Positions 9,145-17,292 of a DNA stretch of 36,421 nucleotides are shown one piece after another. Source of the DNA: Thermacetogenium sp. UBA5472 (GTDB taxonomy: Bacteria > Bacillota > DSM-12270 > Thermacetogeniales > Thermacetogeniaceae); contig DIQC01000001.1 in NCBI GenBank assembly GCA_002426495.1, forward strand, positions 1 through 36,421. The letters are read 5' to 3'. The translations under genes and the position numbers were made by a program. The notes beneath the pieces are model-generated. The model worked only from the letters and a program-made list of their open reading frames with translations, ran no database searches and was not told the DNA's origin. Positions within the stretch are counted from its first letter, which is position 1. Each line of letters begins with the position of its first letter.

Positions 9145-10101
9145 TTATATAGCAAGCAAGCCTAGGATGGCAAAGCATAATCCTATCAACCAAAAAACGT
9201 GTACGACTTTGACCTCGGCCCAACCGGATAGTTCAAAGTGATGGTGCAGGGGACTCATCTTAAAGACTCGTTTGCCAGTTAATTGAAAGGAAATGACCTG
9301 AATAATTACAGAAAGCACCTCCAGGACAAATACCCCTCCCAGTATCATCAATAGAAGCTCTGTGCCTGTGAGCACAGCAAGTGCTGCCAGTACGCCCCCC
9401 AGAGCCAGAGAACCCGTATCACCCATAAATATCCGAGCAGGGTGGTAATTATACCTGAGAAATCCCAAACAAGCACCACCTAAAGCCCCTGCAAAAACCG
9501 CTACCGCATAATGACCTGTCAGCAGGGCAATCAACACAAAAGCAGCACTGATAATCACCATTAACCCACTGGCAAGTCCGTCCAATCCATCTGTCAGATT
9601 GACCGCGTTGGCAGTAGCCACTAAGACAAGCACCACAAAGATATAATATAAAAATCCAGCTTCTAATTCAATTCCAGTATATGGCACTGCTATTAAAGTG
9701 CCCCGCCCCAGCATTGAAGAACCCCAGGCAAGGATAATTCCCACAAGCAGTTGCCCGATTACTTTTGCCCTGGCTCGCAATCCAAGGGGCCTTCTGAGAA
9801 CAACTTTGAGAAAATCATCCCATAATCCCAGCAGTCCGCATCCCAGCATGATTATAAAAAGAAGCGATGTTTCATAAACATCAGACGTAAAAATAAATCC
9901 GGCTATTCCGGCACCCAGAATAATCACTACGCCGCCCATTGTGGCTGTTCCCTGTTTTTTTAGATGGGTGCGGGGTCCATCATCCCTAACCTCTTGCCCA
10001 ACTTTTAATCGCTGTAATAGGGGGATGCAAATGGGTGTGATCACCAGTACTACAACCAGGCTCACTACAAATGCCAGGGCTACTCCGGCAATCTCATTCA
10101 C
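9145..10101 (-). CDS. mraY: Phospho-N-acetylmuramoyl-pentapeptide-transferase
   Basis: Integral membrane enzyme that transfers phospho-MurNAc-pentapeptide to undecaprenyl phosphate, making lipid I. It has 318 residues and about ten membrane segments. Conserved motifs are DDGPRTHLKKQGTATMGG (cytoplasmic loop), the aspartate-rich NAVNLTDGLDGLASG and FMGDTGSLALGG, and the histidine motif SPLHHHFELSGW near the end. Mg2+ and catalytic aspartates lie in those loops (family knowledge). The GTG start overlaps the murF stop by 4 bp (GTGA), so translation is probably coupled to murF. Confidence 0.97.
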   Translation of the reverse strand: MNEIAGVALAFVVSLVVVLVITPICIPLLQRLKVGQEVRDDGPRTHLKKQGTATMGGVVIILGAGIAGFIFTSDVYETSLLFIIMLGCGLLGLWDDFLKVVLRRPLGLRARAKVIGQLLVGIILAWGSSMLGRGTLIAVPYTGIELEAGFLYYIFVVLVLVATANAVNLTDGLDGLASGLMVIISAAFVLIALLTGHYAVAVFAGALGGACLGFLRYNYHPARIFMGDTGSLALGGVLAALAVLTGTELLLMILGGVFVLEVLSVIIQVISFQLTGKRVFKMSPLHHHFELSGWAEVKVVHVFWLIGLCFAILGLLAI

Positions 10102-11483
10102 CTGCGCTCACCATCCTGGATGGCTGCCGTGATCTCTTCCATCTTCATACCTCTCGAACCCTTAATCAATACGACATCCCCTTTTTGTAGATATGATCTA
10201 AGAAAAGATACTGCTGTCGTTTTTTCCCGATAAATGCGTATCGAATCACTGTCCATTCCCGCATTGATAGCACCTATAGCAATTTCCTCAGCCAGCTGCC
10301 CTACTGTACAGAGGCAATCGATCTGTAAAGCAGCCGCTTGCTCCCCAACCTGACGGTGCCCGTCAACTGTTTCTGCACCTAACTCGTACATATCACCTAA
10401 TGCAGCGACAGTTCTCTGGCCCCCGGACTCAGCAAGCAGTTTTAAGGCAGCTAATGTGGATGATGGACTAGCATTATAAGAGTCATCAATGATCATTACC
10501 CCATCTTTTCCCTGTTTGATCTCCAACCGCATCTCGGTCAGAGAAGCGGATTGCAGACCTGCTGCAATCTCCTGGGGGGTTAAGCCAAACCTATATCCCA
10601 CAGCCGCCGCCGCCAGAGCATTTGTCACATTATGAGCGCCTGGCAGAGGGAGAAAACAGAGCATTCGCCCGGCAGGGGTAGAAAGATTAAACTCTACGCC
10701 AGCCAAATTAATTAACACAACCTGAGAGGCACTGACCGTGCAGTGATCACTATAGCCATAAAAGATAAGCTCCCCGGATACCTTTTCACTGAGTTTTACC
10801 TGCCATGGATCTTCAGCGTAGAGCACCGCCCATCCATCAGAGGGCAGGGCTTGCAGTAGTTCCCCTTTAGCCAGGGCAATGTCCTCCTGGGAACCTAAAA
10901 GCTCCAAATGAGTCTTACCAATATTGGTGATCACCCCTGCTTGCGGGCTGCTGATCTCACATAAAGCAGCTATCTGCCCAGGGCCCCGCATAGCCATTTC
11001 CAGAACAACCACCTGATGGCTGTGGTTCAACTGCAAAAGTGTCAAGGGAAGTCCAATTTCATTATTGTGATTCCCACTTGTTTTTAGGACATTGAAGCGC
11101 TGCTCCAATACACCGGCAATCAGATCCTTGGTCGTGGTTTTTCCGGTACTTCCGGTAACTGCAACCACCGGTATGCTATATAATCGGCGATAGTAATATG
11201 CCAGATCTTGCAGTGCTGTTAGTGGATCAGCGACCATAATCAAAGCTGCCCTATTTTGGAAATTCACCGGATGAGAAATAACAGCAGCAGCTGCACCATG
11301 CTCAAAGACCTGTTCCAAAAAGTCATGCCCATCGACACTCTCTCCGGGAAAAGCAAAGAACAGGTCTCCTGGTTCAATCGCTCTACTGTCAATACTCACA
11401 CCACTGATCTCTCTATTGCTGCCACCCTGCACCAACTCGCCCCGGACAGCTTTTATTACATCATTTAAATGCATTGGCTCCAT
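10098..11483 (-). CDS. murF: UDP-MurNAc-tripeptide--D-alanyl-D-alanine ligase
   Basis: Cytoplasmic Mur ligase that adds the D-Ala-D-Ala dipeptide and completes the UDP-MurNAc-pentapeptide. It has 461 residues. The N-terminal domain contains SIDSRAIEPGDLFFAFPGESVDGHDF, quoted here as SIDSRAIEPGDLFFAF. The ATP loop is AVTGSTGKTTTKDLI, followed by TSGNHNNEIGLPLTLL, MRGPGQIAALCEI, and IDDSYNASPSS with ALGDMYELG, all MurF-specific. The ATG at 11483 lies 3 bp after murE. A second in-frame ATG at 11474 with TGGAG just upstream is an equally plausible start. It overlaps mraY by 4 bp. Confidence 0.96.
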   Translation of the reverse strand: MEPMHLNDVIKAVRGELVQGGSNREISGVSIDSRAIEPGDLFFAFPGESVDGHDFLEQVFEHGAAAAVISHPVNFQNRAALIMVADPLTALQDLAYYYRRLYSIPVVAVTGSTGKTTTKDLIAGVLEQRFNVLKTSGNHNNEIGLPLTLLQLNHSHQVVVLEMAMRGPGQIAALCEISSPQAGVITNIGKTHLELLGSQEDIALAKGELLQALPSDGWAVLYAEDPWQVKLSEKVSGELIFYGYSDHCTVSASQVVLINLAGVEFNLSTPAGRMLCFLPLPGAHNVTNALAAAAVGYRFGLTPQEIAAGLQSASLTEMRLEIKQGKDGVMIIDDSYNASPSSTLAALKLLAESGGQRTVAALGDMYELGAETVDGHRQVGEQAAALQIDCLCTVGQLAEEIAIGAINAGMDSDSIRIYREKTTAVSFLRSYLQKGDVVLIKGSRGMKMEEITAAIQDGERR

Positions 11484-11486
11484 TAC

Positions 11487-12974
11487 TCAATCAATGATCT
11501 CCTTTACAATAATCTCCCTGGCTGCCTGATGATCATCAAAGGGAATTACCTGGTCACCGACAATTTGATATGTTTCATGCCCCTTGCCGGCTATCACCAC
11601 AAAATCTCCTTCTTTTGCACTGAGCAGGGCGTGTCTGATAGCCTGATAACGATCAGTGATCATAGTATAACAGGCATTGGGAATTTCTCTTATACCGTCT
11701 TCTATTTGCTGTTCTATTTTCTCAGGTGCTTCTGAACGAGGATTATCGGAAGTAATAACCGTGTAGTCACTCAGCTCTCCCGCAATCATCCCCATTACAG
11801 GCCTCTTACCGGCATCACGGTCACCACCGCAGCCGAAAACTGTGATCAGTCTGCCGCCTGATACCCGACGTGCTGTTTTCAACACATTCTCCAGTCCGTC
11901 AGGGGTATGGGCATAATCCACAACCACCGCAAACTTCTGGCCTTCATCTACCGGTTCAAACCGCCCGGGTACCCCCTTCACCTTTTTTAGAATAGCCTGT
12001 ACCACTGCTACCGGAACACCCTCCTGCAATCCTACACAGATAGCCGCAAGACAATTATATACATTAAATTCACCCGGAAGAGAGGTACATACCGAAAAAT
12101 TTCCTTCTTTATAGGACACAGTAAAACTGCTTCCATCAGAATTGAGCCGTACATCCTCAGCTCTTACATCCGCCTGTTCGTTAATACCACAAGTGATCAC
12201 AGGTACATTCGTACATTTCTTGATCCGCTCTGCTGCCCTATCATCATTATTGACCACTGCGTAACATGGCCGTTTTTTTACTCTTTCCTTTCCTAGCCCC
12301 TCAAAAAGAAGCATCTTGGCAGCCAAGTATTCATTCATGTCTCTATGGAAATCCAGATGATCCTGAGTCAAATTAGTGAAAACCCCTACATCGAATTCAC
12401 AGGCTGCTGTCCGCTGTAGATAGAGAGCATGAGAGGATGCCTCCATAGAAACAGTTCTTACCTTAGATGTATTCATTTGAGCAAGAATTGATTGCAAATC
12501 AAGAGATTCTGGTGTTGTTCGCTCAACAGGAAGTCTCTGATCCCCGATTTTGTTGTAGATAGTGCCGATGATTCCCGTATGCTCACCCTTGCCTGCCAAA
12601 ACAGCATCAATTAGATGTGTAGTGGTGGTCTTACCATTAGTGCCGGTGACACCGATCAAAGTAAGCTTCCTGCTGGGATGATCAAAAAAATTCGCCGCCA
12701 TCAAAGCCATAGCCTGGCGTGAATTTTTTACTCTGGCAATGGAGACCTGGGGTTTTATATTTATATCTTTTTCGACAACTAACCCTACAGCCCCCCTGGA
12801 TAGAGCATCTTGAATAAATAGATGCCCATCTGTGCGATAGCCTTTAATACATACAAATATATTTCCCGGCTGTATCTGACGGGAATCATAGTGTAATCCA
12901 GTAACTGTCTGCTTAAGTCCCAGAGCACCAGTCACCTCTACTCCCTGCAGTAAATCCTGAAATACAATGGGCAT
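11487..12974 (-). CDS. murE: UDP-MurNAc-dipeptide--meso-diaminopimelate ligase
   Basis: Mur ligase that adds the third stem residue. It has 495 residues, with the ATP loop GVTGTNGKTTTTHLI, YAHTPDGLENVL and VFGCGGDRDAGKRPVMG. The substrate motif is DNPRSE (TSDNPRSEAPEKI). In this family DNPR marks meso-diaminopimelate use, whereas lysine-adding enzymes have a different motif, so the wall is predicted to be of the A1-gamma meso-DAP type. The ATG at 12974 is preceded by GAGGTGAT at good spacing; the longer GTG start at 12983 overlaps that site. The 105-bp gap to the PBP gene upstream contains only a small 6-bp hairpin (GAAACG/CGTTTC). Confidence 0.97.
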   Translation of the reverse strand: MPIVFQDLLQGVEVTGALGLKQTVTGLHYDSRQIQPGNIFVCIKGYRTDGHLFIQDALSRGAVGLVVEKDINIKPQVSIARVKNSRQAMALMAANFFDHPSRKLTLIGVTGTNGKTTTTHLIDAVLAGKGEHTGIIGTIYNKIGDQRLPVERTTPESLDLQSILAQMNTSKVRTVSMEASSHALYLQRTAACEFDVGVFTNLTQDHLDFHRDMNEYLAAKMLLFEGLGKERVKKRPCYAVVNNDDRAAERIKKCTNVPVITCGINEQADVRAEDVRLNSDGSSFTVSYKEGNFSVCTSLPGEFNVYNCLAAICVGLQEGVPVAVVQAILKKVKGVPGRFEPVDEGQKFAVVVDYAHTPDGLENVLKTARRVSGGRLITVFGCGGDRDAGKRPVMGMIAGELSDYTVITSDNPRSEAPEKIEQQIEDGIREIPNACYTMITDRYQAIRHALLSAKEGDFVVIAGKGHETYQIVGDQVIPFDDHQAAREIIVKEIID

Positions 12975-13079
12975 CCTTATCACCTCTTTTTTATATTATT
13001 CTTCTGATCATTATTGCCGTTCCTAATGTTTACCAATCAGGAATGAAACGAGGGGACGTTTCTCGCGTCTCACTCGGCC

Positions 13080-15212
13080 TCAAGGTGTAACACCTATACC
13101 AGATGGAGGCTGGAATTTAACTCGTACCTGCCCACCCTGAGGAAGGCTCGTTCCGGCTGCAGGTTGCTGTTCCCCGGCAACCCCTGTAGGGTATGGCTCA
13201 CCTTCAGGGACCAGCACAAGACCCATCTCCCCTAAAAGCTGTGCTGCGTCTCGCATACTCTTGCCTTTGAGATTTGGTACGATTCTATCTTCATCATCCT
13301 GGACACCCTCTGGCTTATGCAAACTGAGCAACACACTACTCCCTTTCTTTACTTTAACACCATCAAGAGGAATCTGACCATAGACTACCTGCCCGGAGCC
13401 TGAACGCTCACTGACCAGTCCGGCATCCCTTAAAACATTTTCCGCTTTATCAACCGGAAGGTTGATCACCATAGGCACAGTTGTCTCTTCATCATCAGCA
13501 GCCTTTTCCTCTGACTCATAGCGGACAGGAACCTCTAAATAGCGAAGACTATCCCCCACTACTTCTCGAAATGCAGGAGCTGCTACTGTACCCCCATAAT
13601 AAGGGTATCCCTTAGGTGTATCAACCACGACGATAGCCACAAGTTGAGGGTCATCAACCGGTGCGAACCCGATAAAGGAGGCGATATAATCTGTTGCTGA
13701 ATACCCCCCGCCTGGCGCCGGTTTTTGCGCTGTACCTGTTTTGCCGCCTACAGAGTATCCTTCTATATGTGCATTGCTGCCAGATCCTTTGCTGACAACA
13801 GCTTCCAGCATCTCTCTTTCCAACTTAGATGTCTCTTCCGAAATAATCTGACGCACCACCTCAGGCTCAAAACGCTTTACCACATCACCTTCACGGTCAG
13901 TCAGTTCCTTAACAAGGTGCGGTTTCATTAATTCACCGCCATTGACGATAGCAGACAGTGCAGTCACCATCTGTAAAGGAGTTACAGTATTAGCCTGCCC
14001 CATGGAGATAGTAGCCAGATCCACAGGTTTGACCTGATCTTCTGGTATAACAATACCTGTTGCCTCTCCTGATAGTTCAATTCCTAATTGGCTACCAAAA
14101 CCAAAACCGTTAATGTACTTGTATAACCTCTGGGTACCCAACCGCAAGCCCAGTGTAATAAAACCTGGGTTACAGGAGTTCTGCACAACCTCAGCCAAAG
14201 TTTGGCTGCCATGGCCTCCACCTGCCCAGCAGTTGATGGTTTCTCCATTAACCTTAATATAACCTGGGTCATAAAACTGATCCCCTGGTTCGGTTACTCC
14301 CTCCTCCAGAGCTGCGGCAAGGGTTACTATTTTGAAGGTTGAGCCGGGCTCATAACTGTCAGCAACAGCTCCAATACGGCGCGACTCAGCTGGATATTTC
14401 TGAAACTCATTTGGATCAAAGTCCGGTTTATTGGCCATCGCCAAAATGTCCCCAGTATTGGGATCCATAACAACTATTGTAGCACTCTTAGGAGAGCGTT
14501 CCTGCATTATCTTATCAAGTTCCCGCTCTGCAATATATTGGATTGTCTGATCTATGGTCAAGACTACATTGAGTCCCTGTTCAGGTTCGATATATTTTCT
14601 TGTTGATTCTGGTATTTCTTGGCCTGCCGCATCATATTCCACAAGCAGACGTCCGTTGATACCAGCCAACTGTTTATCGAAAGCACTCTCCATTCCTTCT
14701 AAGCCCTGATTATAGTCACCGGCAAACCCCAGCAAATGGGATGCCAGGTTACCATTGGGATAATATCGTTGAGGCTTAGGGATTGTCCCAATGCCGGGCA
14801 AATTCTTTTCACGTAGTTCTTTAACCTGTTCATTTTTGAGCTTAAATTTAAGCCATACAGATTGCTGATCTTTGGTGATCAGCCCATAAACATCCTTTTC
14901 CTCCATATCAAGAATGCCAGCTAATTCCCTGGCAATTTCATCTTCTTTATCTGATTTCCGCACTTCGGCCGGAATAGCATAACAGCCCTCGGCATCGATA
15001 CTGACCGCCAGCTCATTTCCATTGCGGTCATAGATGACTCCCCGCTTAGGCTCCACAACAATTTCACGGATCCTGTTTTCCAGTGCTTTTTCCTGATACC
15101 ATGTCCCCTTGACAATCTGCAGATAACCCAAACGCAGCAGCAGCAAGACAAAAATAAGAAAAAGCACAAAAAATAGTGCAGTTATTCTTTTGCGTATCTC
15201 TATATTGCTCAT
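13080..15212 (-). CDS. spoVD: Class B penicillin-binding protein, SpoVD/FtsI type, with two PASTA domains
   Basis: Septal peptidoglycan transpeptidase anchored by one N-terminal helix (ITALFFVLFLIFVLLLLRL). In order it has the PBP dimerisation domain (from about residue 50), the transpeptidase domain with SxxK (EPGSTFK), SxN (QNSCNPGF) and KTG (VGGKTGTAQK), and two C-terminal PASTA domains beginning near VPMVINLPVDKAENVL and IVPNLKGKSMRDAAQLL. ATG at 15212 was preferred to the upstream TTG codons, with GGGGTG upstream at long spacing. It is about 710 residues. The dcw PBP of Clostridia is often named SpoVD, but Bacillus SpoVD has one PASTA domain and PBP2B has two. This single protein may therefore serve vegetative division, sporulation, or both. 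It pairs with the FtsW of the same cluster. Confidence 0.93.
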   Translation of the reverse strand: MSNIEIRKRITALFFVLFLIFVLLLLRLGYLQIVKGTWYQEKALENRIREIVVEPKRGVIYDRNGNELAVSIDAEGCYAIPAEVRKSDKEDEIARELAGILDMEEKDVYGLITKDQQSVWLKFKLKNEQVKELREKNLPGIGTIPKPQRYYPNGNLASHLLGFAGDYNQGLEGMESAFDKQLAGINGRLLVEYDAAGQEIPESTRKYIEPEQGLNVVLTIDQTIQYIAERELDKIMQERSPKSATIVVMDPNTGDILAMANKPDFDPNEFQKYPAESRRIGAVADSYEPGSTFKIVTLAAALEEGVTEPGDQFYDPGYIKVNGETINCWAGGGHGSQTLAEVVQNSCNPGFITLGLRLGTQRLYKYINGFGFGSQLGIELSGEATGIVIPEDQVKPVDLATISMGQANTVTPLQMVTALSAIVNGGELMKPHLVKELTDREGDVVKRFEPEVVRQIISEETSKLEREMLEAVVSKGSGSNAHIEGYSVGGKTGTAQKPAPGGGYSATDYIASFIGFAPVDDPQLVAIVVVDTPKGYPYYGGTVAAPAFREVVGDSLRYLEVPVRYESEEKAADDEETTVPMVINLPVDKAENVLRDAGLVSERSGSGQVVYGQIPLDGVKVKKGSSVLLSLHKPEGVQDDEDRIVPNLKGKSMRDAAQLLGEMGLVLVPEGEPYPTGVAGEQQPAAGTSLPQGGQVRVKFQPPSGIGVTP

Positions 15213-15230
15213 GCTCAACAAAACACCCCA

Positions 15231-15731
15231 TTACTGAGGCGAAGCTTCTGCCCTGCCCATAAACTGTTTTAATGCCATCAACAAGCCCTTTTCCTGCTCA
15301 TTATCCTGATCCTGTAATGCATTTTGTTTTTGTTCAGCGGTGTTATCTTCCGCAGCGGGAAGAGCCGCCAGCAAAACATTTTCAGGCTTATTCATACCAA
15401 TTTTGTTGATCGCAACTTCTTCCACCCGTTCAGGACACTGAAGCTCGGCAGCCTCTAACTCTAACTGTTTAATATCTCTCTGTAGAACAGCAACACTTTG
15501 CCTTTCTTCTTCAACTATATACCCTAAAGCTGTAACCTGATGATGCTTTTGGATATAGATAAGCCCTATTCCAAAACAGCCGAGAATAATGGCAGTGAGC
15601 TGAAGATAGACAACTAGTTTTTTGCGCTGCTGTCTCCCTGCTATTTTTCTTTTCTTCGACGCTCTTGACGGCCGTTTTGATGGCTGTCTTGATGGTTGTC
15701 TGGCGTAGCTCTTTTCTTCCGCTAATACCAA
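15231..15731 (-). CDS. ftsL: Cell division protein FtsL-like
   Basis: Small bitopic protein, about 166 residues, with a basic cytoplasmic tail containing an imperfect RQPSRQPSKRPSR repeat. One helix follows (VVYLQLTAIILGCFGIGLIY), then a predicted coiled coil (YIVEEERQSVAVLQRDIKQL) ending in a short conserved ERVEEVAINKIGM segment typical of FtsL/DivIC. The acidic, Q/E-rich C-terminal extension is longer than usual. FtsL forms a complex with FtsQ/DivIB and DivIC and activates the septal synthase. TTG at 15731 has GAGGTGA 8 bases upstream; the GTG at 15740 overlaps that site. The sequence is poorly conserved, so position between rsmH and the PBP gene carries much of the call. Confidence 0.85.
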   Translation of the reverse strand: MVLAEEKSYARQPSRQPSKRPSRASKKRKIAGRQQRKKLVVYLQLTAIILGCFGIGLIYIQKHHQVTALGYIVEEERQSVAVLQRDIKQLELEAAELQCPERVEEVAINKIGMNKPENVLLAALPAAEDNTAEQKQNALQDQDNEQEKGLLMALKQFMGRAEASPQ

Positions 15732-15755
15732 CTTATTCACCTCGATTTTCTTATA

Positions 15756-16673
15756 TTACTCTTTATCAGGCAGTAGTTTTTCAGCTGCTCTCAGCTTTGC
15801 GCTGCGTGACCTGGAATTGGCTTTAACCTCTGCGTCATCCGGTATAATTGGTTTTTTCGTAAGAATGCGTATTTCATTACGGGAATGATGCCCATACTCC
15901 CGGAAAACGTTTTTAACAATACGATCTTCCAGAGAGTGAAAGGAGATAGCAACAATCCTTCCACCCTGCTTTAATAAAGAAATCCCCGCCCTGAGTCCCG
16001 CTTCCGCACCTGTCAATTCATCATTCACAGCGATACGCAAAGCCATAAAAGTCCGTCGGGCGGGGTGGGGGCCGGTACGACGTGCACGAGCAGGTATAGC
16101 AGCTTTTATAATCTCCACAAGCTGTCCAGTCGTAGTAACAGAACTTTTTTTTCGCCAATCAACTATAAAAGACGCGATCCGACGCGCCCATCTCTCTTCA
16201 CCATAACGAAAGATTATATCCGCTAGTTCCTTCTCTGGCAGAGTGTTGACCAGGTCCGCCGCTGTAGTTGCTGAACTCTGATCCATCCTCATATCTAAGA
16301 AAGCATCATAGTTATAGCTGAAACCACGCTCTGGCTCTAAAACCTGGTTGGAGGAAACTCCCAAATCAAATATAATCCCATCAACTTTATCGATTTGCAG
16401 ATCATGCAGGATTTCCACCATCTGGCGAAAATCACTATATATAAAAATCACCTGCTCAAGATATGGTGCTAAAACCTCTTTTGAACGTTTTAGAGCAAAC
16501 TCATCTTTATCGAAACCGATCAATCTTCCTGTAGGGCCAATCAAGCGAAGCATTTCTTTTGCATGACCGCCGCTGCCCAATGTACAGTCAACATATATAC
16601 CCCCTTCTTGGGGATCTAAAAATTCTATTGCTTCCTTGAGCATCACTGGAGCATGTTTCACTTCTTCAGCCAC
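15756..16673 (-). CDS. rsmH: 16S rRNA (cytosine(1402)-N4)-methyltransferase
   Basis: SAM-dependent methyltransferase (MraW/RsmH) that modifies C1402 in the ribosomal P site. Motifs include HAPVMLKEAIEFLDP, the SAM loop VDCTLGSGGHAKEML, IIFDLGVSSNQ, RRTGPHPARRTFMALRIAVN and AISFHSLEDRIVK. I start at GTG 16673, which has AAGGCGG 8 bases upstream and gives the short N-terminus usual before H-x-P-V. The longer ATG at 16691 has no ribosome binding site but cannot be excluded. The GTG start overlaps the end of mraZ by 8 bp, so the two are translationally coupled. Confidence 0.96.
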   Translation of the reverse strand: MAEEVKHAPVMLKEAIEFLDPQEGGIYVDCTLGSGGHAKEMLRLIGPTGRLIGFDKDEFALKRSKEVLAPYLEQVIFIYSDFRQMVEILHDLQIDKVDGIIFDLGVSSNQVLEPERGFSYNYDAFLDMRMDQSSATTAADLVNTLPEKELADIIFRYGEERWARRIASFIVDWRKKSSVTTTGQLVEIIKAAIPARARRTGPHPARRTFMALRIAVNDELTGAEAGLRAGISLLKQGGRIVAISFHSLEDRIVKNVFREYGHHSRNEIRILTKKPIIPDDAEVKANSRSRSAKLRAAEKLLPDKE

Positions 16674-17106
16674 TAAATGCACCGCCTTCATTCATTTTTT
16701 CTGCTAGTTCTTCATATGTTTCCTCAGCTCCGGTGCAGTATTCATCCCAGCGATCCGCAGCCCAGATCTCAATACGAGAAGACACGCCGATAATAGTGAC
16801 TTCACGTTCGATCTCTGCGTAATTCCGCAAAGGAGGTGGAATCAGGATCCGGCCTTGGGCATCCATTTCACACTCAGTGGCTCCAGAAAAAAAGAAACGA
16901 GAAAAAGATCTGGCTTCCTTTTTCGTGAAGGGCAAATTGCTCAACTTTTGCTCCATGATATTCCATTCATCAAGGGGAAACACAAAAAGGCAGTGATCTA
17001 GGCCGCGAGTAGTTATACAGCGATCTCCCAGAGTGGAACGAAATTTAGCTGGAAGTATCAGGCGTCCCTTGGCATCTATATTATGATAATATTCTCCGAT
17101 AAACAT
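16666..17106 (-). CDS. mraZ: Transcriptional regulator MraZ
   Basis: First gene of the dcw cluster, 146 residues. It has two AbrB-like MraZ half-domains. The first carries NIDAKGRLILPAKFR near residue 10 and the second carries DAQGRILIPPPLRNYA near residue 82. MraZ forms a ring and binds repeated boxes in its own promoter, usually acting on the dcw operon (family knowledge). Three such boxes lie just upstream. The ATG at 17106 has GGAGTGGGG upstream. It overlaps rsmH. Confidence 0.97.
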   Translation of the reverse strand: MFIGEYYHNIDAKGRLILPAKFRSTLGDRCITTRGLDHCLFVFPLDEWNIMEQKLSNLPFTKKEARSFSRFFFSGATECEMDAQGRILIPPPLRNYAEIEREVTIIGVSSRIEIWAADRWDEYCTGAEETYEELAEKMNEGGAFSG

Positions 17107-17133
17107 ATTTCCCCACTCCGAATATCAAACTCC

Positions 17134-17160
17134 CCACTTTACACCACTTTCCACCACACT
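17134..17160 (-). promoter_or_regulatory. MraZ operator: three direct boxes with 10-bp period
   Basis: On the minus strand AAAGTGG occurs at 17134-17140 and 17144-17150, and the related AGTGTGG at 17154-17160, exactly 10 bp apart. MraZ boxes of the AAAGTG(G/T) or TGGG type repeated at about 10-bp spacing are the known recognition pattern for this family. The array begins 28 bp before the mraZ start and overlaps the putative promoter, which fits autoregulation. Confidence 0.8.
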
Positions 17161-17163
17161 CAA
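17136..17163 (-). promoter_or_regulatory. Candidate sigma-A promoter of the dcw operon
   Basis: TTGAGT (17158-17163) and TAAAGT (17136-17141) are separated by 16 bp on the minus strand. Each hexamer matches consensus at four of six positions, so this is only a moderate candidate. It coincides with the MraZ boxes, so bound MraZ would occupy it. Confidence 0.45.
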
Positions 17164-17212
17164 ATATTTCTCTATTGATTCGCTAACTCCTTCTTCTATT
17201 TTTAAATATTTC

Positions 17213-17251
17213 AAAAAATAAAAAAACCGGGGTGCACAGCCCCCGGTTTTT
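17213..17251 (-). terminator. Rho-independent terminator after the alcohol dehydrogenase gene
   Basis: AAAAACCGGGG pairs with CCCCGGTTTTT around an 8-nt loop, and on the minus strand the stem is followed by TTTTTTTATTTTTT. The A/T flanks are nearly symmetric, so it may work in both directions. It isolates adh from the dcw operon. Confidence 0.9.
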
Positions 17252-17292
17252 AGAGGTATTAAGCCAATAGAAACTCACTCAATTATTATCTC

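Noticed and set aside
12984..13079. Small hairpin GAAACG/CGTTTC between the PBP gene and murE, considered as terminator.
   Set aside because: The stem is only six bases and no T run follows, so it is unlikely to stop transcription.
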